Under the pieces are notes generated by a model. The model made no database searches. It was given only the letters and a program-made list of their open reading frames with translations, and had not been told where the DNA came from. Positions 23,621 through 37,800 of a DNA stretch of 64,000 nucleotides are shown here, one piece after another (position 1 is the first letter of the stretch; each line of letters starts with the position of its first letter). A program made the translations under genes and the position numbers. This DNA comes from Eonycteris spelaea. Its lineage: Eukaryota; Chordata; Mammalia; Chiroptera; Pteropodidae. Where the stretch lies: the NCBI GenBank assembly GCA_003508835.1, contig PUFA01000021.1, positions 7,294,501 to 7,358,500 on the forward strand, given 5' to 3'.

Positions 23621-26600
23621 GAAAGCATCCTCAACTGCGGAGACCCTGAGATCCTTCTCACCCTACTTCATGGCCGCAGATGCATGTAAGTCTTGCTTTG
23701 TTCCGCCACAATGTCCCAGCTACCGTTTTCCTATCACATCGGCTACAGTACTACAATTCATTTAGAAGCATCACTCTGTCTACACAGCAAATCTCCAAGG
23801 AGACATCTTTCCTAGGTCTGCCTCTTTTCAACTTCCTGTGAGAAAAGAGGATCTGAGTTGGTGTGGATGGTTTTGCCCTCTTGGTGAATTAAGTGTTTAC
23901 TCTTTGGGTGACTTTCCCATGATGTCCTAACAAGAAATATAAATAAAGCAAACATTTGGGGATATGCTCAATATTTAGAGTTCAATAAAATACCTAGACA
24001 TCTTTTTGAAAATGAATAAACCAGTATGTAAAATTCGATGAGTTATATAAACTGAAAATTGCCCTTCATATTGACCTAAAAACAATTCATTATAAGAATT
24101 TTAATTTTAAAATGCTGCACTTCTGGAGTGTTCTTTGGCCATTAACAATACTACAGCTCTTTATCTCAATGGGAGTCCCTACCAAAATTAAATGGAAATT
24201 AGATTTATAGTTTAACAATAAAATGTTAGCTTTTTGTCACTAAACAAACACCTCTCCAATGACAAAACTCTTTGGCAAACAAGTTTCCACCAACTTCTTC
24301 TTTGAGAAAGAAAGAAAGAAAGAAAGAAAGAAGAAGAAAGAAAGAAAGAAAGAAAGAAAAAGAAAGAAAGAAAGAATAAAGAACTGAAGTTTCTCTTTTT
24401 TTAGTATTTTGAAACTGGCCACTTCACCTTCACTTTTATTTCCTCCCTCACCTGCTTCTAATGCACATCACCGCTGACCAATGCCCAGCAGGGGAGTACA
24501 ATTCTTCTATTATAATCTGTTCTTAAGTAATAAAGAATCGCCTGTACTATAAAATTATTACTTTATCACCACCATCCTGAGATGTTCAATATCACATGGC
24601 AATGGGTTCTGATAGTTTAGTCACAAGAAATAAAAAAGTAACACCTAACGCCACGTGAGAAAGATTTTTCTCACATTTTATAAAGGTAAGATTTTTACAA
24701 CATGTTGACTAGCTGTGATGATAATGATAAAGCAAAATTTCTAAAATGTGATTTTCGGCTAAAGGAACGTCTGGTTATCCTTTCTACAAAACAGTCACTG
24801 TCCCAGGACTTCGCACCCCACTCCGAACCAGTCAACGCGAAGCCACAGGAAGACACATGTGTCCTTCGAGGTTCAGCTAAGATATACCGAGCTACACCAT
24901 GTGCCCAGAACGGTGCTAAGCACCTCGTGTTTCATTTCTGATGCTCAGCTCTCTTCACCTGCCACTTGGATCTCCAAGTCCTACGTTCTTTCCTCAGTGA
25001 GCCCTTCCCCGAACCCCTAAATCATGTCACTCTCTAGCGCACCGTGTGTATATTTTCTTTTTAGAAACAAAAACTCTCTGAAATCAGTGTGTTCATTTAC
25101 AGTCGATTCTTAGTACTCATGGGACATACGTGTATAAAGTCACCATGAACCCTGAATCAGGGACTATGGAACCCTCACTCCCAGGGGAAATACCGGGTTA
25201 GGTTCCTGCAAGGCTCTGGTCAATACACAATGTTTTATGTGTGTTTCTAATTAAAGACACCTTTTTAATATACATCATTGACCCATGAACACTGAATTCA
25301 AGGTCAGTGGCACTATGACTCATGCTTGAATGAAGGAAGCTTACCGAACACGCGTGTTTTCTCCATAAGACACACTCATGAACTTAGGAACATGAGACAG
25401 CACTTTGGCACCATGATTGGGCCATTTTTTGTGCAAAAAGCACAAAAATGTGAAAAGTGTAGCACTGAACAGACTATGAGGGCCACTAGTTTACAGCATG
25501 AGAGCTGAAACGGGAAGGCAGAGGGTCACCTCAGTCACCCTCAGCTGGGAACGTGAGTGTCAGGCACCTGAAATTTTTCACTGCCTTGTGCATGTCTGCA
25601 AATGACCACAGAAGCGCCACAACCATTGATTTGAGGGTCACGAACACATTTTCGAGTAGGGAAACTCACAAACACAGAACCCCTGAGCAGCAAGGACCGA
25701 CTGCATTTGCTTCCTTTTCGGCGCCCTCCCCTCTCTGAGACTGAGTTCCATGCTAACAGGGATCCTGCCCGGTCTTTCTTCGTTGTTGCACTCCCAGCAC
25801 CAAAGCAGCGTGTAGCAGACGGTCAGCGCCAGGTAAGGATGCACGGAACGGCCGAGTGAGCTAACACTATTTCCCGCTGCCAAGAAATGTCCATCTCCAG
25901 CTCCCCATCACACCCTCTCTTGCCCTTGAGCACATCTCTGCCACCTCCAGGCACAGTCGTGTTCCCCTTCCAGGCGCCCATGCATCCTCCAGCATCTCTC
26001 TACCCTGACGTATGCCACATGCCATTTTGTCGACTCACCAGTTTCCCTCACTAGACTGTGAGTCCCTTGTGGGCCGGACCTGGTTCCTAATCACCTTTGT
26101 GTCCCTCGCAATCAACCGTCATGGCTGGTATGTATTAGGTCTTCAACCTCTGTTTGCTTGAAAATAAATGCCCATCGTTTTTAAACTCTCTTCCCTTGCC
26201 TCATATTTCCAAATGGGAGATTTACCTAAGGGATGGGGATACTAAAAGCTGTCTTTGGAAGAGCGATTATTGTATCCCTTGTTTAGTGAAAAATCTTCTG
26301 TGTGTTTATCATGAAATCGGTACTTCCTTGGGATCCATTACCATGGCTACCTCTAGAGTTCACGGCTTACAGTGATCATTTCACTGTGCACATGTGTGTA
26401 TCATCATGCTGTACACCTTAAATACAGTTTGTATTTTAAAGTAAGCTTAAATAAAATAAAATGAACAGGAGAAGTCCCACATGTGCTGAAAGGGGTTATG
26501 AAGATGTTAGCTGAGTGAATAAAACAACAAAAGCTTCCAGAAAACATCAAGCCAGTGATGGAAAACAGTTTATGTATTTTTAGACTAGCCAAATAGAGCT

Positions 26601-27640
26601 TTGATGATTTTGTCAAAGTAGAATAATGTGTATGCTTCAAAGAAATATCACATGCATAGGTTGAAATATGAATTCAGCAGTTTATCATTAGCCAGTGGAT
26701 TAAATCGAATGTCCCTGAATTCAATCTGGATTTCACAACCTGGCTTAAATCTCCAAACTAGTGGAGACACCACCTCCAGGGAGCCCTGAGCAATCATGCC
26801 TAGAAAGCCTTCTTTCCACCACTTGCCCCACCTCATCATATCCACCCTTCCAAGCTCATCCAGGCCCCAACGCCCTGACCACCTCCTCCCACTTCACCCG
26901 TCCTTTCCCACCACTTATTAACTATTCCTAACTCTTGTTTCTTATCTCATAAGCTAACCTTCATGAGTGTGCATATATATTTTATCTTCTGTATTGTATA
27001 GGCAAGAATCATCTAGAACCACTGCCTCCCAAATAGCCTCAAGAAAGAGCCTAGTGGTCAATAAATACTACTTAAATATGACGTGAATGTGAATCTAGTT
27101 GATAGAATAGTCAAATTCTTATTACGTGATAACAAAAATAATGAGATCCTGTGTTCATGACATCAGTCAATCCGATAATATCAACCATCTTTAAATATAC
27201 AAGAAAACTTACTGTTATTTTCTGCGTAAATCCTTATGACAGGCATCAACTCAAAGAGCACTTTGGGTTTGGACTCAATGAGTTTCATGTTCCTCTTGTC
27301 CCAGCCAGCACCTTCAAGATACAAGCCGTACACGTAGACACCCTCTGCGGGAGGGGCAGAAATGTCGTCCTTCATCCACTTGGTGACTTCGTTGCAAAGC
27401 ACCATGTTGTCCAGAGCCCAGCCTTTGTTGGCCCGAGTTATCTCCTACTCAGGGCAAGAACAAAAGCCAAGATTGAAATCAGAAATTGGAGGTTTTGTCT
27501 TAATATAAACAGCGTAACAGTGACGAAAAATTACCCCCAATTCAAAGGAAGTAGTATTTAAAGTCAAAAAGATTAAAGATTCTCTCAGAACAAATATCCA
27601 TGTCTCAAATTAACCACTTGCACTTTCAAATAAATAAATA

Positions 27641-27673
<33 letters not shown>

Positions 27674-30600
27674 TACACACATAAATCAAATATAAAAATA
27701 ACAAATAAATATTTTGAAATTCAAACTAGCAGCTTGAGAAACAAGTTCTGGGTTTATGCTTAGGACAATGTAATAGCCGTGCCCAAAAGAGATAGTCGTT
27801 CTCTGTCTTATTGTATTCTTAAACTACAACAAAAGAAGCAAACCTTATAGAGGAAAATTACAATACAATAGGTTCAAGTCAGAGCTATTACCTGTCGCAT
27901 TGCAGTTAAAAATCCTTGGGGGTTAAAAAAGCCTGTCATCCAGAAGCAATGGGGTCGGTCATTGAAAACCCAAGAGGTGAACTGGCAGTTTCTCTCTATA
28001 AGTTCAGTAAACCAGAAACCCAACGTGCTTGAAACCCATGAGGCCTGAAATGCATACATCAAAACAATGAATGCAGGTTTAGTTCTGTTGTGTAACTGGT
28101 TACGTTCACAGAAAAAAAATTGATGCAATATCAACTCCACTTTTACAACTTAAAAGTCCCAAAGACGTGAATTCCTTTGGCATTCTGAAATTCAGGTTTC
28201 CAAATGGTTCTTCCTCCTTAAGATATTATGATAGAATTGGTAACCATCACATGAATACCAGATCGATTCAGAGCTCAGATGCTATCCAAGACGTCTTGTC
28301 AATAGAATCACCTTCCACATATGAATATATTCATTATCAATTCTGCTATAAAGCAATTAAAACAATTAACTGAATTACATTTAACAGGTTTCAACTATTC
28401 TTCCTTAGGTTACTTTTCCAACAGATACACTATAAAACAGGATTTCTACTTACATAAATGTGCTCATGGTCTAATCAACACTTTAAAATATATTCTTTGG
28501 ATAATAACCTGCAAAAGCCTTTTTCCATTTATCATTTTTAATGAGGCAAACAACGGTTATCTTCTGAAGTTTTTGTCCCTTCCAAGCACTTTGATTTCCT
28601 CTGATGAAGAAGCACAAATGGAAATATAGGTCCCTTTACCACCAAGTTAATTGCATTCATTGCCTGTAACATTCTGCCTGAATTCTCATGTGGAGCTTCT
28701 ATTATTACAATTGGTGTGGGTATGTCATTAATGTTATCAGCAGCCACACTGGCAGGTATCTCCAAATTATATTTTATAACATTTTCCTATAATTGCAATA
28801 TTTTATGTATGAATAAGTGTAATGATCAACCTGGGTAGATATAACTCTTGAATTCCAACTTTCTTAAGAATTAATTTGCCTGTTTTTCAAAAGACCCTGA
28901 GAGTATATTGAGTAAAATAGAAACTTGTATAAAAGACTATAATTTAAAAATTAGTTAACTCATTTTACCCTATCTTTAGAGATGTATTAACTAAAAGGGA
29001 AATGTTAATACTGCATTTGATCTGAGGGCACACGGAACCACTGACAGAGGCCTCCTGGGAAGAATCCCTCTTCCAGATCCTCCCAGGTGCCAACCAGACT
29101 GGGGGAGCTGGTTTGAGAGGGGAACAAACCTGCATCGGCCAGTGACCAGGTAGGTTCTTTCTCTGTTATGGGCAATGAGGAAAAGCAATGCAGAGAGAAA
29201 ACTCTCTGGCCTTGGCAATGAGCTTATCGAAGGTGAGAAGAAGGAGGCGTCTGGACAAAGCTGATTCTGCGTTCCTAAACTGTGTGACTGGAAGGGTGGA
29301 TGGTGGCGTCATCAAAGAAGGTAGAAAGAGAGCAGGAGGGGCATCCCCAGGTACTTCACACTGCCTGCAGGACCCACGCCGTGGGGTCTGAGGAAACCCT
29401 GGAGCAGGTATCAGAGACTCAGCACTGAGTCTCTTCCGTGAGACCATCAGCTCTAACCTTGTGAGGTCTCGCCTTCCCATTTACCTGAGGAATCTCCAAA
29501 AGGCCAAGCCTCCAGGAACCCCATGACCCAAACTCATCTCCAGATGATGCCCTCTCTGTACACCCTCCAATCTGACCTAAACCCCAGGCCTCCTGTCTTC
29601 CCAAGTCTTCTCACTGCACCCTCAGTATCCTCAGTATCATGATCAGCAGATTCCCCTAGATCCTTCGTCTCTTCCCTGAACATCCGCCACCTCCTCTGTC
29701 ATTGCTTCCCTGATCGTCACCCAGAAAAGACTGCTTCCCTTGTAACCTTCTCAGAATGTAGGCTACTGTTTACTACACAGCCCTCAGGACCAGGGGAGGT
29801 GCAGAGACCCTCGTTGCTTCTGACAGATTATAAATGATCACTTCCCGTTATTTCCTTCCTTTGAGGCTCACGCCATTTGGACGTATCATCCTCAACCCTT
29901 CTTGTTTCTACTGCCTACTGGTCGCTCCCTCTTATATATCAGTTTGGCTCCTGGATTACTCTTCCACTCTGTCCTCATGAGGATGAGGAGGAGGAGGAGG
30001 AGGAGGAGGAGGATGGTGATAGTACCAGTGGTAGTGGTGTTGGTGATGGAGGTGGTACTGGTGGTGGTGATGATGGAGGTGGTGAGGTGATGGTGGTGGT
30101 AGTGGGGATGACAGTGACGGGGGCGGTGATGATGGCAGTGGTGGCATTAGAGGTGTGGAGTTTTGGTGCTAGTGACAGCAAGCACCTACAACACTGAGCG
30201 GATGCCAGGCACTGTTCTAAGCACTTTACATTCATCAACTCCTTTGATCCTCACAGGACTGTAACTGTAGGACATATAATAACTCCCACTTCAGAGATGA
30301 GAAAACTTAGGTACAGCGAGACATGTAGTTATCTGAGGTTGCTGGCTTGGATGTGGCAGAGACATGATTTGAACCCAGGTATCCTGCCTCCAGAATGCAG
30401 TTCAGAACCCATATACTGTGTTTATTTACTTTGATCACCCATTTTTGGTGACACCGGGATCCATGGGAATGACTCATTTAATACCCCACCTTCTTATTTC
30501 ATGACCTCTGACCTTGACCACTCTCATGTCCTTCTGTCATTCCTGTACTCCCACTTTAAGCCTCGTCAAACACTGTCTTCTTGCACGTCATCGCCACAAC

Positions 30601-31746
30601 TGTACTTCCTTCCAAGGAGAGCGAGCTCCACTCACTTAACACTCTAAGCTCCTCTGTGCCCTCACTCCCTTCCTTCGAGGAGGCAAAGAAGCACATCTTA
30701 CACCGGGGGAGGTGGAGCGTGACAGAGACAGTTTGTGCTCATCACACATCCCCTACAGTCCCAGTCGTCTGTGCACCTACGTCAGACCCATGGCTCTATT
30801 CTGATCCGGGAAGATTAGACCCAGAGGACCTCCCCCTCCTCCTGTGCTGACTTCGCTCCCGGGGGAGCATAGTAACAGTGATGGTGGCAAGCGGCATCAA
30901 GTGGGTCCCACTGTGACTGTGTGGGGCCGAAGACCCACCCGACTTGTGGGAGAGAAACAGAAACAACAGCAAGCTCCTCAAATGCATGTCGACTGCTCAG
31001 CACGGGGGCAGCAGATGGGCAGGACAGTCCCATCAGCAGTGGGAAAGATGGGGGCCCGTGCTCAGAAGCCTAGCCCCATTCTCTCTGCAGGGGACCCTCA
31101 CTCCTCTGCTCTGCGTGCTCTGGCTTCTCAGAAAGTTTTTGCGGGGGAGCCCTGAAGACACCCTGCGTTTGGACTTCCCACCTCCAGAACTGTGAGACAA
31201 TAAGTCACCATTGTTCAAACCACTCGGTTATGCAGCCCCAGAAAACTAACACGTCCTTCGTGGCACTTGTCTAGTGAAGCCCAACATGGCACGGCCTTAA
31301 TCACCCAGCTTTCCCGGCCCCTCCCAGCCCGCTGAGTGCAGCTGGAGGAAACTGCACTCGGGCACAGACCGGGTTCACCTGGTGCTCACGACTTCAGGCT
31401 GCAAGTGGGTGAATCGTTTCTCTACCCACATCTACCCAGGGCCCTCCTCCTGCTGAACTTTCAGGGAGGGAAGAGCATCTCCCTTTGTGAAGGGGAGGAG
31501 CGTGAAAACCCTGGAGCAGACACTCGGAGGGAGCTGTGGGGTCAAGGATTTGAGGAGCTCCTGCTGTGGGTGTAGAGTCACCCCGGGTGATGGCAGTGTC
31601 CAGGCGGAACGGAAGCCACGGCAGATCCAGATTTTCAGGGACAGGAGTGCGGCAACACCCCCTGCTCTTTTCCACTATTTCCTCTACCATAATTAATCTT
31701 AACAATTTTACTGACATCTCCCCACAAAATGCACTTGCATACAACA

Positions 31747-31801
<55 letters not shown>

Positions 31802-34800
31802 AAATATAGAACAAAGAAATGGATGTCATTTCTTTCCCCTCCATCAAATACACACATTTTCCTTCTTTAAAAGATACTCCAGGAGTGCTTTTACTTTTCC
31901 AAGGAGAAAACTATTTCTTAAAACCACATCTGGCATTTAGCACAATTAACGACAGGTAATCAGTAAGCATGCGTGCTATCTTGAGATACATATACTCGCA
32001 TATCTACGGACAAAAAAAAAGGAAAATGCTTCTCTTTGGTGTGACTTTTGAGGTGAGTGTATTTCAGAACATTCTATTCTGTGAAACTAGCATCACGGGC
32101 TTTGAAGAGCAAGAGCTCGGGTTTAAATTCTGATTCTTGGACTGCTTAGTTGTGTAATTTGGGAAAAGATTTAACCTCTCTCAACCTCAAGTTCCTCATC
32201 TGTAAAATGAGGGCAATAAAATGCAAGATTTAAATGAAATAACGCATCTAAATTGCCCAGCAGAGTGCCTAATATGTGGGAGATGCGACATAATTTCCTT
32301 CCCTACCTACAGTCTAAAACTACGGGACTATAAGGGGATTAGTCCCTAAGCAAAAGGACACTTTTAAGTAATTTATCCTTAGATGCTTTCCACTTGCCAA
32401 TGACAGTTATTCACAACGATAAAGTGATTAGGCAGAGTCAGAGCAGATTTAAACGTACTTTTTTCCACTGAGCAGGAATTCTGGCATCAAACATGCAATT
32501 CAGTGCATCTCGAAGATTTTCGCTCATGATGATGGTGCCATCGATAGCGAGTTTTAGCTCGGTCAGGGTGCTTCGGGCCAGGGTGAGCACTCGCTGCATC
32601 CTGTCTATCTCCTGCCTGAGGAAAATGTTCATGGGCTGGAACGGCCCCATCTTCTGCAGCCTCTCTCTTACCTGCCGTGGAGACATCCAGCGCATGTTAA
32701 AAATTAGACGTGTTCATGTAACTGGGGCTTCCGAAAGGTCCCAGATTTTACAACGCCATAAATGGAAAGCTTATTCCGCTGCCCGCCCCCCATCCCCCGC
32801 CCCCTGCCAAAAACCAGAGAAGAAGAAATAAGAAAGGAAACATCTCTTGGACGGCCAGCCTATTTTTCTCATCCCATGTAGGAGAAAACAGGCAGCCATT
32901 ATTTCACAGGAAAATATAAAATGTATGGGCGGAACCATGTAGCTTCCAAACAGCAAGTGTACTTGCTGGGAAATAATCACTTATTGCCAATCTAAGACTA
33001 ACACACATGGACACGCACACTGATGGGCATGGACATATGCACAACCATCCTGCTGACTGCCTCCAAAATCCATGCTCGTGTTTTCAAAGTTTTCTGTTTT
33101 CCATCAGAGTATCCATCGACCCACCCACCTGATCATTTCCATCTCCCAAGTTATTTATTAAGAATCTTCTATGGATCGGCTGTTGTGCTAGGCTGAGTCG
33201 CTTTGTCCTAAGGCAGCACTGACAAATTCAGCAAACGGAGGGAGAAGCTTCTAAACCCCATTACTTACCATATTTCTTTGTTTATGTAATTGCTGCGTTT
33301 TTAGATATTTTAATGCTTCATAAATATTTCAACCACCGCTAGACATGAATGACCTTTTTCCTGATACAACTATAATGAAAGGCGTTTATGAAAGCTGATT
33401 GCAATATTGATTGTTCTCTAAGCAAGCGATCAGAGTTTCTTCCCAGGGATATTATTCCCTTGGCGAAAGGTCCTCAAGTTCAGTCTACAGTACCGGCAGC
33501 CAAAATGGTCTGCTTCATGGAAAATAAAAGGATGCTAAAGAAACAAAATGTTGTAGGTTGTCTTTTGAAACTAGGTGGAAAAGGGGCAATACCAAAAAAA
33601 AAAAAAAAAATGGTGGCCCTGTGACAAAAACGTCCCATGGTTACTCCAGGTCATCTCTTATGAGGACATGGAAAGAAAACCAGTTACTTTTGCTTTTCTT
33701 AAAGGTTTAAAAGCATTTTTAGAGTAAGTGGTTTCACACGACTTGCTAAAATGTCTAAAAATTAACTTTCAGACTCCTAAGTTTGCTTAGAAGTTACTTG
33801 CTTATTAAAAAGACAAATCGATTTTTAAACTCGTGAGATGAAGAAGCTGCGAAAGAGTTAATGCAGACATACACTCCATGAAATTAAGAAGGCCCAGAGT
33901 TCAATAACATAACATAACATATATGTGTTAAATAACATAACATTTAAAAAAATAATCAGCTTTTCTAAGAAATACCTTACTTTCCTCTGAACAAAGAGCA
34001 ACATGAGGACCTCAAGAGAAAGTTCTGCAAAAGGAAACCCAACCCATCCATAATTTAATTATGATGATGAACATCCTCATCGTTTCCTTATCATCTACAT
34101 TTGGAAATGATCACATTTACAGATGCAAAATCTTTTTCTGGTTTTCCAAGAAGAGCGATTTTTGAAATAATTTTTTTTTTTTAATTTCAGAAAAATATTT
34201 TCCCCTCCTTCCTCATTCCTCAGCAGATGCATCCACAGCTGACATTTCTGTCGGGATTTCGACTAACTTCAAAAGGGCTGTAGTCTGGGGGTAGCTTTTC
34301 CAGCATGTCATCAGCCATCCGGGCCACCACGGCCTCCCGGGTCTCGTCCCCTCCAGCAGAGGTGTCCTTGGGTTGGATGCCCAGGATGGTGTCGAGCACG
34401 TCCTTGGCCAGCTTGCTCTGGTAGGTGATGTCGGCATTGGGGTGCAGCCCGAAGACCTCGGGGCTGTCGTAGTTGGGTAAGCCCTAAACAGCAAATACCC
34501 CAGGTAAGCAAAGACTGCTGACATAAGTACCGATTAAATTATACTGTCTTAAGTAATGCCAAGTGTTGGAGACGATGCAGAGAAAAAGGGACCCTCATCC
34601 ACTGCTGGTGGGATTGCGAATTGGTACAGCCACGATGAAAAACAGTATGGAGTTCCTCAAAAAACTAAGACTTGATCTACCGTATGATCCAGCAATCCCA
34701 CTACTGGGTATTTACCCCCAAAGCCTTGAAAAATCATATCCAAAAAGACATTTGCACACCGATGTCCATAGCAGCATTATTCATGGTGGCCGGACATGGA

Positions 34801-37800
34801 AGCAACCAAAATGTCTACAATAAAGGATTGGCTAAAGAAGCTGTGGTACATATATACAATGGTTTATTACTCAGCCATAAGAAGAGATGAAATACTGCCA
34901 TTTGTGACAACATGGATGGACCTCGATAATCATGCTAAGTGAAATGAGCCAGACTGAAAAAGTTGAAAACCACGTGATATCACATATATGTGGGATATAA
35001 TCCTAAAAGCAACAAATGAGCAAGACAAACAAACAGAGGCTCATGGACATGGACTATAGACTAGCGGTTATTAGTGAGGTGGGGGAGACAGGGGGGAGCA
35101 GACAAGGGAAAGGGGGTCAAATGTAGGGTTTAGGGGGAGGGTGAAGTGGGTAAAGGGGATCAAATATATAGTAGCTGAAGGAAACTGAACTCTGGGTGGT
35201 AATCACACAATAGAATATATAGATGTCAAATTATAATGTACACCTTAAAATTATATAATTGTATTAACCAATGTTACCCCAATAAACTTAATTAAAAAAT
35301 AATAGATAGATAGATAGATAGATAGATAAATTGTACTGTCTGAGGAAAGAAACGTGTTTTCATTGGAATAATTAGTTACATGATGTCTTATCTGGGTCAT
35401 ATACTACAATCGCAATCATTTCTCCAGAAAAGAAATCTAAAGTTGCCATGAAAAAAATTAACATTGAAATACAAGAATAGGCTCCAAGTTCTTAAATGCC
35501 TGTACCTTAAGCAAAGGTAATCAAAGGGATGCTGTCTTGTTTTATAATATGTAAGATAGAAAGGGAGATTTGGATTGGTAGTTTGTCCTCCAAAGGTCTA
35601 ATTTAATTCAAACCAGCTGTTTAAACAAATGTTCTATAACTAATGGGTACTGTGTTTTTCAGATAACAGAAGCGACAGTTTGAGCAATTAGGGACCAAAA
35701 AAGGAAACTGTACTCTCCCGAGGAAAGACTAGGAAAAGAGAAATACTGAGAGAGCAACTGCGTCAGCAAGAAAGACAGAGAGCGAGAAGTGGAGAGCGAG
35801 AGACAGGAGCAGAGCGAGCAGGCGAAAATCTCCCTCGACTCTTTGAAAAGCAGAAAGTTGACCTGCAATTCGACATATATTTCCATGTGTAAACAGTACC
35901 CTAAGCTTTCTATTTTTCTTATATTTTCCCTCCCTTCTACCCTCTTATTTTATTCCTTTTTACGCAATGTCTTCTTATGAGCAACCGCAAATAATTCATT
36001 GCAAAATGAGGTACATATAAGTAAATCTCTGCACGGGCATATCTAAATGTATACCTTCATAGACATTTTCTTATTCAGTGCTAATAATTAAAGACATTCG
36101 TATGATTAAGAAACATATTTGCTGATTTAAATTAATAAAAGTATAGAGGTGGTAATATATGATAAACTCATCACATTTATTTATCACGGACCCTCTAAAT
36201 AAGAAATTTAGTCCTTTGGGGCTGTGGTGCTTTGGTTTGTTCTTGGATAGAAGCAAAACAGATTGCTAAATAATGATCTAAAGAATTGAAGATATAGAGA
36301 CAGAAAATGTAGTTACCCTGAAACACAAATCAAAACTGTCCTCAAATTTCCTGTCAAAATCTACTTTATTCTTTTTGTAGAGCCGTGTTTCTCAATCGGG
36401 TGACTCTGTACCTCCAGGGGACATTGAGCCATCTCTGGAGATGTTACTGGTTGTCACAACTGGGAAGGGGGTGCTCTGACGTCTAGTGAGCAGAGGCCAG
36501 GGTTGCTGCTCACCACTCCACACAGGACAGCTTCCCCCCTCCCCAGCCTGCACCCCCTCCCCAGCTATGAGGAAGTATCCGGCCCTGACTGAGGAGGCTC
36601 TCATACAGAATGGGTTCCTGAACATACCCATATGCTGTCCATTAGGCCAGAATGAAGGACAGATGTTATGGGATGACGTCAGTAGACTGAAAAATAGAAG
36701 AGACTGAGTCTAGATGCTGCCTCTGCCCAATTATCTCAGGAAGCTGAAGTCTCACAGGTAGAGAGCTCCAGGGGGGTTGTGTCGTCCTCAAGTTCTAAAT
36801 TTCCCCTATCTATCACCTCTCCAAGAATATTCCTCACTGAAGCATTACAAGAGAAGGGAGGAGGGAATTCACGTAAAACACACGCTCAGAACAAATATAA
36901 ACACTTTAATCATTAGGCAAATATAAACATATGAAGAAAAGCATCTACGGTGGACAGTTCAATATGCATGACCGTTAAAAATTATATTAAAGGAAGTATA
37001 TAAAGTGTAAATAAATAACAAAAAGCTCAAATGTTGTGGGTATTTGCTCTATGTGTAAAATTCTGATGTCGACAAACCTGGATATAATGAAGATAGTTAT
37101 CCACTGTGCTGCATTTTGGAATATTGTATCCTGGTAGAAGCAGAAATCTGGTCCAAACATATTTTCGCTGAACCAAACCTTAGCAAATGTGTTCAACAAT
37201 CTCTTATCATAGTCATCAGTGACTCGGCCTCCATACTGAATCTCGCCTATCATGTAGCGGACGGTGGTCCAGGAGACACCCTGGGAAATTTATAGAATAA
37301 CTGTGTACAAAGAAATGAACTTCTCTTCATCCCTACCAGGTAACACTCATGTATTCATTGTCACCAATGTCATTCATTCATTCATTCATTTATCCATCCA
37401 TCTATCCATCAGTAATGTAAATAGGCAATATGAGCAATCACTCTAAACTCATGGTCATAACTCAAAATAGACTCTCTTGATGCATTCATATTTTCACAGT
37501 TTAATTTCAACATTAAAAATGTTTATTTTTTGAGAATATTGAGGCAATTCATTAAAAAGCACACACTTCAAAAATAATTTAGACTTTCATTTTCATTTTT
37601 AAAAATTTAAAAACAAGGTTTCCCCATCATTCCTCCCTCCGATAGACTCTGCTAGGTTGTCTTATATGCACTGTCAACATGCCTCTGCGAAATAAAAGAT
37701 AATCAAAATCTGTTTGCTTTTTACATGAAATCAAGAGCCAAGTGTGACCCCAGGTGCTATGACTTCCATGTAATGACTCTGTAAGCACAGAAAAGCATCG

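Larger units (their letters stand above)
19115..27212 (-). other. DNAH5: Last DNAH5 intron
   Basis: An 8.1-kb intron. It carries MER5A-like (20626-20836), MIR (21925-22125, 23370-23515, 24885-24955), Tigger-like (25100-25703) and L2 (25720-25840, 26050-26160) remnants, plus CT and GAAA microsatellites. I see no further exon. Confidence 0.8.
28045..32458 (-). other. DNAH5: DNAH5 intron (3rd to 4th exon from the end)
   Basis: A 4.4-kb intron with a GAG/GTG-rich tract (29980-30150), MIR (30170-30425, 32092-32290), an MLT1 end (31130-31250) and an AC microsatellite. 29000-31600 is GC-richer with unrecognised content. No exon signal is seen. Confidence 0.75.
34484..37077 (-). other. DNAH5: DNAH5 intron (5th to 6th exon from the end)
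   Basis: A 2.6-kb intron. It holds an L1 3' end (34556-35302) close to the splice acceptor and a MER5A-like element (36381-36600). No exon is seen. Confidence 0.75.

Noticed and set aside
27151..27561. 136-codon plus-strand open frame
   Set aside because: It is the antisense shadow of the second-last DNAH5 exon, which has strong dynein similarity on the minus strand.
29877..30238. Open frames rich in Glu/Gly or His/Pro/Ser
   Set aside because: They are translations of the GAG and GGT trinucleotide tract.
32493..32831. 112-codon plus-strand open frame
   Set aside because: It is the antisense shadow of the 4th DNAH5 exon from the end.
34563..34890. Open frames resembling a reverse transcriptase C-terminus
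   Set aside because: They are the degraded end of L1 ORF2 in a truncated insertion, not a functional gene.
37369..37411. Tetranucleotide array considered as a possible direct-repeat (CRISPR-like) array
   Set aside because: The units are contiguous 4-bp repeats without spacers, in a mammalian intron.
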